This document shows, piece by piece, positions 41,722 to 52,773 of a stretch of DNA of 64,000 bases (the stretch's first letter is position 1; each line of letters opens with the position of its first letter). This stretch comes from Ustilago trichophora (Eukaryota; Basidiomycota; Ustilaginomycetes; Ustilaginales; Ustilaginaceae): contig OOIN01000002.1 of assembly GCA_900323505.1 (NCBI GenBank), positions 2,621,376 through 2,685,375 on the forward strand. The letters run 5' to 3'. The notes under the pieces are model-generated. The model made no database searches. It was not told where the DNA came from and saw only the letters and a program-made list of their open reading frames with translations. The position numbers were made by a program, and so were the translations under genes.

Positions 41722-44700
41722 ATGGAGCAGCAGCTAGCAGCTTGCCTCCAGGCAACTCTGTCTCCAGACTCCACGATCAGGACTCAGGCCGAGTCGCAGC
41801 TTGAATCGTTTCGAGCCCCCGAACATGACCCTCAAGGTCAAGCCGGTCTCGGTTTTGTCAAGCTGTTGCTCGATTCCGCCGCGCCCGTCCACATTCGTCA
41901 GGCGGCCGGTCTAGCCCTTCGCAAATACATCACAGCACGATGGTCGCCCTATTTTGATGGATTCGTCGGAGCTGCCGTCGCCGTCGCCGTCAAGCAGCAG
42001 ATTCGTCAAGCTTTGCTTGATGGCCTCGCAGATCCAGTCCGAAAGATCCGACTAACCACCTCATATGCCATCTCAACCATTGCAGGTCCCGACTATCCCG
42101 ACGAATACCCAGATCTGCTCCCCTACATTCAGCAGCTTCTCCAACACGGAGACACAGACGGCTTGCATGGTGCCATGGCGCTCCTCTCCGAGTTTGTTCG
42201 AGTCGAGATGGACGAGATCCAGCTGATGCAAGTAGCAAAAGAGATTTTACCGGCTCTCGAGCAGGTGTCAGAGCAGGAGGAGCGACACAGTGCCTATATT
42301 CGCGCAAGATGCGTCCTTGTCTTCCGCCAATGTCTCACCACCCTCGTCATGGTCAAGGACACATATCCGGACGTCGTCAAGCAGGCTTCGCAGACCATGC
42401 TTCCGCGCTGGCTCGCCATGATGCAAACACTTCTCGCTCGTGATGCCGCGCAGCAGCTTGGCGCCGATTTGCAGCAAAGCTGGGCAACCCTGGCTCTACG
42501 CAACGAGATCTTCAAAACGCTCAAAGTCGCCGCCATGTTCCGCGCACACTTCAAATCTCATCTACAATCGTTCATGCACTTGTCCATAGCCAACCTTGTC
42601 TCGCTTTTGCCCGCATTCCGCCAGCTCTACCTCTCTAACAACTCGAATCTAACCGCACCTACATCTGAAGAGGGCGATGATGATGTTGCCTGCGACATCC
42701 CTTCGTTGGCATGCACCATTCTCGATTTTGTCAACGAAGCCTCCAGAGGTGACCGATGTCGCGATCTCTTTGTCAGCGGCGGTACCGGCGGCATGGGCCA
42801 GGAGACCGAGGCGCTGCAGCAGCTCATCGGTCTGCTCCTCGTCTACATCGATATGACCGTTGATGATGAAGACAGCTGGGCCACCGACGCCAATGCCTTT
42901 ATCGCCGATGAGGATGACGAGACCCTCGCCTACAGCCTACGAATCGCCGCCGCCGATCTCCTCGGTATGCTCATCGAAGACTTCCCCATCCCAGCGCTTC
43001 GATCGATCGGACAGCAATTTCACCAGCTCATCCAGCAGGCGAACGCAGACAGGGCCAAAGGCGATCAGGACTGGTGGAAGGTGCACGAGGGTGTCTTGAC
43101 AGCCGTCGGTAACAATGCCGATGGTATCAGCGACATCGTCGAGACGCAGTTGGAAGCAAAGCAGGCCCTCGACCTCGAGTCCATCTTTGCCACCATCGTA
43201 CTGCCCAACGTCGGTAACGACGCTCCCCCTTTCTTGCAGGGCCGTGGCTTCGTCTTCGCATCTCAGTTCGCAACTTCGCTTCCCCCCAAGCTTGCTGTTC
43301 AGTTCCTAGATGCAGCAGTCAATGCCATCGAGGCCGACACTGCTTCGCTTCCAGTCAAGATCTCAGCCGTACGCACTATCAAGAACTTCTACCGTCACTT
43401 GCCTTCCAACGTCGTGGGTCCATATGCACCACGAATTGTTCAAAAGCTCGGACCGTTGCTCACACAAGCTTCAGAGGACACGCTCATTCTCATCATCGAG
43501 ACTGTGCAAGCTGTCGTGGTGGAAGAGACGGGTAGTGGCGAGGCGACCACCACAGCAATGGTGGAGCCGGCCATCATCGGCGAGATTGTTCGCGCAGCAC
43601 TCCAAGTGTGGGCGCCCAATGCTAGGGACATTATTCTGCTTTCAGTGGTTTCGGACTTGCTCGAATCGCTGGCTGGCTCTAAGCAGCCCGGCGTACCGCA
43701 AGTCATCGTGCAGCAGAGTCTGCCCTTCTTGGCAGCGGCTATCGGATCGAGCCTGCCGGATCAGGCAGACTCGTCTCAGGATGGAGAGCCCTCTGCTATC
43801 GCAGAGACTGCTGTAGAGCTCGCCAAGAGCGTCCTCGACGGCGCAAATCCCACAGCGCTTCGCGGTGCTGTCAGTGTGCTTTGTCCGAACCTCTTCGGGG
43901 TTCTCTCAACCAGCGAAGACCGTGATGTGCTACAGAACGGCATCGAGTGCTTGACAGTGCTTGTTAAGAAGTGTACGCACGAGCTTGTAGACTGGAAAGA
44001 CCCCAAGACACAAATATCATCGGTCGGTCTGATGCTACAGATCATCGCCAAACTGCTGGTACCCACCGATGACTCGGAGAGCGGAGGTCTTGCTGTGGGT
44101 GATCTCATCGTAGCGCTTCTAAGAAAGGCTGGCGACCGTATTGCGCACGTGCTGCCCGAACTACTCAATGCCATGTTGCAGCGCCTTGCCGCAGCACAGA
44201 CGGCAACTTTCACACAGTCGCTCATTCTTCCCATTGCATATCTCATGCATGACAATGACGAGCAGGCTAAGCAGATCATGGACCTCCTCGAATCTATTCA
44301 GATTGCGCCATCGGTAGACAACGCGACAGCAGAGAGCGGCAATGGGCTCGAAGCCTTGTGCAAGAAGTGGGTTGACAACGTCGAGACCTTCCAGGGCTAT
44401 TGGTCGCAACGGGTCAGTGCGCTGGCTCTGGCCAAGGTGCTTAACAGCCGACGACCTTTCCTAACCTCCATCAACGTGCGCGGGGACATTCTTCCCGACA
44501 ACTCTGGCATGATTCGAACACGCTCACGCGCCAAAACCATGCCTTATCAGTACGGCAGCGTTCCCATGTTTGCCAAGATTGTTAAAGTGCTCCTCAAGGA
44601 ATGGAGCTCTGCGTCCCGAACCGGTGCTAGTGGTGCCGGTGGGAGCAGGGAGGATAGGGCCAGCACACCTGAGACCGACGACGAAGATGGTGAATGGGAC

Positions 44701-45087
44701 GATGAGTACGAGCCCCGTGCTGGAGGGCAGGACGACTTTGCCTTCCTCTCGGACATGCTTGGACCCGGTGGCTTGGATGCGCTTCAAAACGATGACGACT
44801 TTGGTCTTGAGGACGACGAAGATCTCAAATCCGATCCCGTATACAACATGAATCTCAAAGTAAGTGTAGCAATTGCTTGATGTTTTGTCGCCATCCATAT
44901 TTAGTGGTTGAACTGACCCCCGACTTGATCTATCTTTGCCGCCTCTCCACCTCTCCATCCTAAACAGACCTGGCTGTCTCAATACTTGCAGCATCTGGCG
45001 CAGGCGACCGGTCGAGCCTCGTTCGAGTCTCTCCTCTCGCCGCATCTGAATGCAGAAGAAATTTCGATACTTCACTCGATCCTCTAA
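41722..45087 (+). CDS. KAP114: Importin-beta family karyopherin (Kap114/importin-9 type), two exons
   Basis: Exons 41722-44859 and 44968-45087 (intron 108 nt, GTAAGT...CAG) give 1085 residues. The second exon restores the typical C-terminus, beginning TWLSQYLQHLAQ after NLK. An importin-beta N-terminal domain lies at ~residues 15-95 (SQLESFRAP, IRQAAGLALRKYI), followed by HEAT repeats throughout. A strongly acidic stretch near the C-terminus (TDDEDGEWDDEYEP, ~995-1010) is characteristic of Kap114/importin-9, which imports TBP and core histones H2A-H2B (family knowledge). The ATG at 41722 (MEQQLAAC) was preferred over upstream non-ATG frame. It shuttles between nucleus and cytoplasm. Confidence 0.85.
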
Positions 45088-45799
45088 TGTATGGTAACTG
45101 TTACAACCGATTGCGCAAAAGTCGCTCTGTCAACTTAACATCAAGAGATACGTGACCATCGTGCAGAAGAAAAGTATTCGTGTTAGGGGTTAAGATCTGA
45201 AACTACCTTGACGTAGCTGTGAAGCCGGACTTTCTAACAATATAGTATCAAGGTATGCTGCATTGAAATACCATGGTGCAAAGCAGTGATTTCTGGTGAT
45301 GCAGTGGCAGTTTTCGAACACACTGTACCCTTATGCATCAAGTCTGATGGACCGTGGGTTTGCATGGTCGCCTTTGCCCCTTGAGAACTCTTCTTGAATT
45401 GACCTGAAGCATCAAGTGTTTGACTCAATCGAATCCTCGGCACAATTCTTTGAATATGGATATCAAGTATGTGGAGGTGCCGTGAATCAACAGTGCTTTG
45501 AATGTTGTGTGTTCTCGCGTCCTGTGTCAGATCTCCATCGGCTCATCAATATCGTCATTGTCCTCGGCTGCGACTGCGACTGCGGGCATGGATGGGGATG
45601 ACCAATGCCATGATTGTGTTGGCCCCTCCTGAACGCGTGATCGAATCTCAGGATGTGCACCAGACCTCCAGACAGGAGAAGCATTCTTATTGTCCGCCTC
45701 GTGTGCAGGCGACTGTGGGATGGCTTGAAACAGCGCCGCCATCTTTTCCCGCACCCCAAGTACGTCAAAGCAGGGATATGCACGTGCATCTTCCATGCC
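45088..45799. other. Convergent intergenic region
   Basis: About 710 bp between the karyopherin stop and the P-loop gene stop. Mixed sequence; no supported gene. Confidence 0.4.
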
Positions 45800-48560
45800 T
45801 CAAATCCATAAACGCACAAATGCGCTCTTGTCTCCATTGGCCCCAACAATATCCGCTCGTGGTGCAAGGCTCCTATCCGCCGCAAAAGCCTGCCTGGTGC
45901 CTAGATCCGCAAGCACCGTGACAAGACCGGCGCGCGTGAGAGGCGCCATCTCAGGCCTACAGCCACTGGTCTCTGCTTCTGTCTCGGCACCAGAATTGAC
46001 ATCGCATGCTGCGGGCAGCAAAGTGGGTCCGGCCCTGGATGGTTTTCTGGCTTCGGCATCGCTCATAGCCTCGTCTCTGTATTTGGCCTCCCACGCAATG
46101 TACGACATTTGTCGAGCGGCTTGGGCCTCGTCAATTTCATCGGCTTCATTGGCGGAGACATCCATACTTGCATCGGCATCAATGCTGCCGCAGACAGGCG
46201 CTCTGAACCTTTGCGACAGTTTACTCACAAAGACAGGGATGATTCCATTGACGCCAGCCTGACCGTGAGCCATTTGCAGAGCCACGCCACGTTTCCAGCA
46301 ATACCAAAGGTAATCTGGTGAGATGCAGCTGATGCCTCCTGGAAGCGTGTCAACGTGCGTAAAGTTGAGCCATGCGCCCACATCGTCCTCCTCGTCGTCT
46401 TTTTTGTTGTTGTTCTTGCCTGGAGCTCCAGGACTTGACGGTTTGTGACAAGCAAGACGCTTACGTACCGTGCTGCAGACGTCGTCGATCGCATCTGCCA
46501 CCACCGACATGCTTGATGCATCAAGCATGGCAAGTTGTTCCAAAAAGGCTTGCAGCGGTACTGGTTCAGATACAATGGAAGCCGCATTCCTTTGGTCTTC
46601 GTACCGCTCGCTCTGTAAAAGGCCTAGTTTGACCGCGTCCCAGGCAGTCATCATGGCAAATCGTGCCATGAACTCGCCATGCGCTCCTCGAAGGAAGTCA
46701 GGTCCTAGCCTGGGAAGGCATTGGCTGGTAAAGGTTCCGATCACCTTGGTGTAGTTGAGCGGCAGGCGAGATGAGTGGTTGCTGTGTTCGGATGCATCTG
46801 CTAACATGATGAGCGTGGCGGCAATGGCTAGTACAGGCTCGGAAGGCGCGCTGATCACCAGACTCAAATGATCAATCACTTGCTGCAGGATGCGCATATG
46901 TCGATCGACTGATTGGGTGATGAGCGAGTTCTGCACGCCAAAAAGGGCAGAGTCTCCGCGATGAGTTGAGATAAACTGCAGCGCAAGGCGCGACGCTAGC
47001 TGGTTGTAACACACCACAGGGTCTATTGAGCTAAACGGCCTGGCGCCTAGCAACTTGAATTTTGCCACTCTCCAGAAAGTTTCAGGCGGCAGCGAGGCCC
47101 ACAGAGGTCGGCCGTAACTTCGCACATGATGCATGGCAGAGACATTCGAGGGAGAGGTAAACTGAAGCTGTTCAGCTCGCAAGACATCAAACCCCAGACC
47201 AACAAAGATGGGTAGCAGCGGCATCCCCTCTGCTCGAGCTGCGCCTTGCATATTCTGAGGTCTGATGAGCTCTGCAGCACCCGTGTTGGTGCTAAGGAGG
47301 ATCAGCCAAAAGGTATCGGTATGCTTCTGGCGTTGAAGCTCGAGCAGATGGTGCCACGCGCGACGAAGACTGATGAGCTGATGATCGTTGGGTTTGCAAA
47401 AAGGTGCAGTGGTGCTGGAAGAAGTGTTGGTGGAGGACTCGGTGGAGTTGTTGGGGACGATGAGCTCTATGCATTCGTCAAAGGCCACAAAGATAGGGGG
47501 GCAGTCGATGCCAAGAGCTTTGTAGTAGGCTGCATGTTGCTGCCAAAGCCATCCTCGGACCAGCCCGAGCTGAGCACCAAGATTACATACAGCTTCATCG
47601 AGGTAGTGAGCAAAGACGTCGGCCGCAGCGGCGGATGCGCCGGACGTGGCAGTGGACGCGGATGCAGATGCGGACAACAGTTTGATGTGAGCAGTGGCGA
47701 TCACCGTCTCAAAGAAGAGCTGGCGTTTGGTGATGCCTGGACCGCCGTAGTCGTTGAGCTGAGCCAGAAACTCATACTTTTGTTGCGCTGTTGCGCGCTT
47801 TTCGAGTTCCAAGTGAAGGGTCTCGAACCACGCTGTGAGAAAGATGGCCACCTGGAGATTGGGGGAAGCATTGGGGTTCTTGTTGGCACCTTCAAAGAAT
47901 TTGTAAAGATTCTGCTCTGCGAGCGGGAAGCCCTGCTTGACACTGGGGCGGACATGTGGCTCTTTGCAATGCACACAGATGTAGAGGAGCGGAGCCTTTT
48001 TGCCGAGCTCGAGCACCAGCCACGTCTTGCCAGTGCCGCTGGATTGCATGATTGAGGTAGCCTGCAGGTACGAGTCGAAAATTTGATCCCCTTTGGCCCA
48101 CTTGGTAAAGTGTCGGTTGACACTGTGAACGAAGCGAAGGAAACAAGCGGGTGCATTGCCTTGGTACTCTCACCAAAGTTGCTGGGCAAAATGATCCTCA
48201 AGTTCTCGGTTATCTTCGGATGCGTCCAGACTGGAGTTAAGGGCTGGGAGCAAGAGGATGAGGTAGGTGACCGCCTCATCGGGGGCGCAAGCATCATCCG
48301 ATGCGATTTTGTCAAGCGCTTTCACGATATGATCCCGGGCCTCTTGTGGCTCAAGGGAGGCGGTGGAAAGGTTGGAAAAGAGACTCTGGAGGTTGGGACG
48401 CATAACTCCGAGATCGGACAGGAACTTGTGGATGCGAGCGTGGAGCTTGATGAGAAATTTGGCGGTCCTAGCAGGATCAGAGACCTGCTGCATTCTGGTG
48501 TGGAAATGGCGAGCAGACTGCACCAAGTAGCAAAGATCCGTCCAGCAATTGGGCTTGACA
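45800..48560 (-). CDS. P-loop NTPase-like protein, N-terminal exons unresolved
   Basis: Two exons can be joined: 48560-48174 and 48122-45800. The 51-nt intron between them has a GTGAGA donor and CAG acceptor, and the join restores the frame (AQQL-C-VNRHF). The merged ~900 residues carry a Walker A site IMQSSGTGKTWLV at ~residue 150, preceded by a helical region. The segment resembles a large group of fungal proteins whose P-loop reads QSSGSGKS and which are sometimes grouped with crinkler-type ATPases; that link is inference. Further coding-looking exons lie upstream (around 49100-49275, possibly to a start near 49858 or 49900), but splice sites there are uncertain. The C-terminal ~100 residues are acidic and low complexity. 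It is the last complete gene before the interstitial telomere tract, a common place for rapidly evolving families. Confidence 0.6.
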
Positions 48561-49900
48561 CTGTAACGAGATAGTAAAGCTAAGCAGAAGAAGAATTGCT
48601 CAAGTAAAAAGACAAGCCGAGATTGTTCATGAGTTGTGTGGCAAAAGAAGAAGATGGTATTACTAAAGGAGGAGGTAACTGAGCTACTGATTGCATTTGA
48701 CACATGTGTGCGCTGCGCGTGCGGGCCACTTTTGATGAAAAAATTTGTAGTGATCGAAAAATATTGGGTAGATCTGCCAAATTGGCAGATCTGTGATTGC
48801 GAGAAATTTTTGCGAACAAAAATTGCAAACAAGATCAAGCGCGATTGGGAGATCGGCTGGATCTGCAAAATCGGAAAAAACCGTGACAAAAAACAAGTAA
48901 CAAAAAACCATGACTTGGGACAACGCGCTTTGCGTTGCTGGTGAGATTGATAGTGTCTCGACAGTTCGGACTCAGCGTTGAGACCGGAGTCCCCTGGGCT
49001 TGTGGCTGGGACGGGGTGACAGGAGAAGAGGGAGGAGATGCACTGTTGGATTCGGATGAATCAAGGTCAAGGCTGGATGCATTCGAGGCCGCATACATCC
49101 AAGCAAGAACTTGGTGAATGTAGGTGAAAATTGCACGTTTCTGCGCATCTTGAAGTGGATAAAAGGTTCGCAAAGCGTGGTTGAGAGCAAGGAAGATGTC
49201 ACCGAGCAAACTCAGCACAAAGACCGGAAGTGGCTGGCAGGAAGGTGCAGGTGTCGAAGCAGCAGTTGGATGCACGGTTTGGATTCACCATTGCTGGGCG
49301 CACAAACTGTTCACCATCATCATCCATGGAATAACAAGAGCAGAAGAAGAAGAATTTTGTTTGCCTTACTCGTGAGAGTCGCTCGCGAGCTCCCAGCCGT
49401 GGCTGTAATGGGCACAGGCGGTCGAGCGTCGCCTGTGAGCAGAGTGGAGGGCACGTGAGATTGTGCATACATGAGAGAGAGCGTGAGGTACTAAAGGAGG
49501 GGATGGGAGGGCGGGTGAAAAGAAAAAATGGCCAGATTGCACGGCGATTGGCGTGAGTGATGATGATGATGGTAGGAGACAAGGCTGTGTAACAAGAGTG
49601 CAGAGACTTGACTGAGCGTGTGCGCTTCAGCCACATCTCTCTTGTGCGGCTTTGCTGTCTGCTCATGTGAGCAGCTGTGCGCTACTAGCTCCAGTGAAGC
49701 TAGCGCTTGTGCCAAGCGCTCTGCAGCACACATTCCGGACGTTGCGCTTGAGACAAAGAAGTGAGCTCTGAAGTGGTTGGTTGCTGTGTCTGGATGAGAT
49801 GATTCAAATGGAACCAGAGGGCTTTGTAGTCAAGTCTGCGATTTGGTGTGAATGGCATGGATGCTGCCGCCCCAGTGGAAGTCGGAACCAATTGCATCAC

Positions 49901-50576
49901 ATGGATGGAGTTTGACTACAAGTGGGTGGAGCATTGGTGGCAAAGATCATTTGTATGCTTTCAATGGAAAGCAATGATGACGATGATGGTGGTGGTGATG
50001 CTGAGAGATGAGACTCACTCATCCAACCATGCATGCTGGCACGTGTGATAATCTTGGAACTCGGATTTTTGCACACACAAACTTGCACGCACGCTCGGCA
50101 AATACTTAAAAAGTTATAGTCGCACCTGGGGATTTACTGTACAATACTAGAGTGGATCGGGGGGACCCCTGCATGTACATATGCATGTGCAAAGTGTTAG
50201 TCTCTCAGTCTCAAAAGGTTCGATAAAAATGTTCCAAAAATAACTTCCCCGATGTGTTTCCCCAACTCATTTTCCCAATGCACAAGCCAACGACTTTGCT
50301 CCAACAGCGATAGCCAATTTGGTGCAACTTTGCACATGTATATATATGGCTCCCCCGATCCACTACAGTAATTTGAATCTTAGTTTAACTTTAAGACAAA
50401 GTCCCACCATTCGGATCTCGGCTGTTCTGCACACGCACAACACACGCTCGCACCTTTCTCTCTCAGCTGCTCACATCACCACCATCATCTTGATAATCGT
50501 TCAGCTCACTTTTTGTTGGTAGCCGGGCTAGCCGCACTCTCTGATCCACTCGCAGACGCACTCACAATCGTTGACC
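49901..50576. promoter_or_regulatory. Divergent promoter of P-loop gene and truncated gene
   Basis: About 680 bp with a CCAAT box (50314-50318) and a TATATATGG element (50339-50347) facing the truncated plus-strand gene. A pyrimidine-rich leader then runs to its ATG at 50577. This arrangement shows that the truncated gene once had a normal promoter. Confidence 0.5.
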
Positions 50577-50744
50577 ATGGCAGATGCAATGGATGTCGAA
50601 CATGAATCTCAAATCGAACCGTCAATGCCAGCAACAGTCGATGTACCTATGCCGGCGTCGACTCCTTCCACACCCTATGCAAGCTCGTCGCAACTCTTAG
50701 GGTTAAGGGTTACAAGGTACTCCCCGCACAGGGTTGAGTGCTGA
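50577..50744 (+). pseudogene. Gene start truncated at interstitial telomere repeat
   Basis: From the ATG at 50577, 40 codons of typical smut coding sequence (MADAMDVEHESQIEPS..., then Pro/Thr/Ser-rich) run directly into TTAGGG-like repeats at 50697. The frame then reads 15 codons of telomeric and subtelomeric DNA before a TGA at 50742-50744. The gene has a plausible promoter upstream. The rest of the gene is absent from the window, so it was lost or moved when the chromosome end formed here. The original product is unknown. A genuine 55-residue peptide is possible but unlikely. Confidence 0.6.
50697..50712 (+). repeat. Interstitial telomeric tract
   Basis: TTAGGG followed by TTAAGGG and TTA, in the same orientation as the terminal telomere at 63809. 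It separates chromosome-unique sequence from the subtelomeric domain. Confidence 0.8.
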
Positions 50745-51411
50745 TTTTTGTGGATTCATGTAGCATTTTGGGTGCTGATCAAAAGTGCTGGTGACCCCTA
50801 AGGCTGAAAGCATAATAAAATTTTGCGTAGGGTTGCGTCAAAGTTGGGGTCGGAGCTTAGGGGTAAAAAACTTTTTTGCTCCGATCAGGCAACTTGAAGG
50901 CTTGTTGGATGCATCTAGGCTACAAACTATGTTTCCAGAGTTTGCAGAGCCATCAGATGTGAATTGAGGGTGTAGGGGCAGAAAAAGTGGAAAAACGGCC
51001 AAATCCAAAGGGGGGACCATTGTAGCACCAACTTTTCGGAAAAAGTGAGCCCTTTTGCCTTGGTCTCTTAATGAAAGATGTGCACAATGGTGCCCAATGG
51101 AGGTATGCACAGTGTCACAGTCTGAAGCTGGATGGTCATGATGGTACAGGGGTAAACGTGAAAACGTTACCCCTAAGTTTTACCCCTAAGGGTCTCCAGC
51201 ATAAGCGGCCTTATTAATTGGCCTTCTTTTCTCGAGATATATGATCAGTAGGCTGTGCCCTTCCATGTCACACTCTCAGCAGCCAGAATTGGTCTGACAG
51301 CCTCAGGGGTAAATTTACCCCTAGCCCTAGGCTGCGGTGCGCCAGCCGCAGGAGAAGCACCAGTCCGTCCCGCCAAAATGGCCAACCTGACCACGCTCCG
51401 TCAGCCTGAGG

Positions 51412-52022
51412 GACGCGTCAAAAAACACTGGTGCAGTGCCGCAACGGAAAATTCTTTTTCCTTGGCTGGGCAGCGGACAGGTGGGTGACGGACGCGTCAA
51501 AATTCAGGGAAATTGCTAGCGTGACAGACACGCTCACCCACACTTCTCTAGTGCCTGACAGACCAATCCAACTTTTTTGGCTGAGCGGCCTACTCATGGA
51601 GCAGACTCACTGAGCTGTCCGTCACTTCACTGACTGGCAGACAGCATGAGTGACAGACATGACTGACTGACTGACTTGGTGAAGTGACAGACGTGACTGA
51701 CTGGCGGACATGATTGAGGAAGTGACCCGTGCTGCAGACATATGCAGTGATCAGATGTGTGACGGTGACCAATGTGTAACCATGGACTGCAGCAGACAGA
51801 CAAGGCTCAAATGTCAACACTGACGGACAATGTCAAAAAATATGTCTGCCAAAAATCTGATCAGAATGCTGGCCTCAAAATTGAGAGCGCAATGTGTCCT
51901 TGGAGCAAGGAGCGTGATGTGTCTGGGCATGAGTAGACAGATTCTAATTGCACCGCGCACAATTTGACTCTGCGCTGACTGACTGACAGACGCGTCTGCG
52001 CTGACTGACTGACAGACGCGTC
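51412..52022. promoter_or_regulatory. Cluster of GACGCGTC palindromes upstream of RecQ-like gene
   Basis: Four perfect GACGCGTC sites (51412-51419, 51491-51498, 51989-51996, 52015-52022). A fifth lies after the gene at 57846-57853. The core ACGCGT is the MluI cell-cycle box bound by the MBF factor in yeasts (known). Two sites continue into a shared A/T tail, CAAA-A/T-TTCAG. A role in S-phase expression or as recombinase binding sites is inference. Confidence 0.4.
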
Positions 52023-52654
52023 AAATTTCAGTAATTTCATCTTGGCAGCGTGTACATCCTTCAACAGCACTCTGAACAGCAGCTGGTCCGTCAAGTCATG
52101 GCTCCTTTGTCTGGAAGCGTGTGAAGGACAATGTTGAGACAACAGTCAATGACTCTCACGGCTGGAACCAACAAAGCTAACTCAGATGCTCCCAAGTGCG
52201 GACCTTTGCTTTGAGTGAGCTTTGTGTTTGACAGACAGATTTTCTCACAGCTTGACTTTGACGTACTTGTCCTTTGTCCGCCATGCACCCACATGCTTGT
52301 CTGTCCTTCACACGCTGTACACCTTTGTCTGTTGTCCGTTGTCTGTTGTCCGTCACACACCACACATCTTTGTCTGCTTGTTGCTCACCACACAGCTTTG
52401 TCTGTCCGTCACTGAAACAAAATTTTCCACACCGCTCACAGCTCTGCACTATCCTTTCTTGTCTTGATTGCTTTACGGTGTGTGTCTGCGTGAGTGTGAG
52501 CGCAAGTGAAACCATCTTACCTTTGTACGTTTCCCTCTTGGACACATTGTGTGCTTCAAGTGGCTGTTGCTGTAACCCGTTACGCTTGCTGGAATCCTTG
52601 ACAGTGTACATCTGACTGTGCTTGCTATGTGCGCTGCTTGTCTCCTCTGAAGCA

Positions 52655-52660
52655 TATATA
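52655..52660 (+). promoter_or_regulatory. TATA box of RecQ-like gene
   Basis: CATATATACTG context, about 115 bp before the chosen start codon at 52774. Confidence 0.45.
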
Positions 52661-52773
52661 CTGTGCCTTTCTGACCGTTGCTGACCGTCATTGCTCATCA
52701 ATCCAACAATCCATTCCAGCTTCTCTCTACCGTACTCTACCACTTTTATCCACCGCCAGCAAATTCTTCAACC

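Larger units (their letters stand above)
50745..52773. repeat. Subtelomeric repeat-rich leader of the RecQ-like gene
   Basis: About 2 kb with no gene. It contains TTAGGGGTAA/TTACCCCTAA motifs (50794-50801, 50857-50866, 51167-51176, 51180-51189) and an 18-bp perfect palindrome built from AGGGGTAAA (51305-51322). GACGCGTC palindromes occur at 51412, 51491, 51989 and 52015. A stretch of CTGA-type repeats (51620-52020) is followed by CTTTGTCTGT-type repeats (52240-52400). Short open frames inside these repeats are low complexity. Confidence 0.65.

Noticed and set aside
52215..52615. Cys/Ser/His-rich plus-strand frames before the RecQ-like start
   Set aside because: They arise from CTTTGTCTGT-type DNA repeats, overlap one another in several frames, and lack a stable start.
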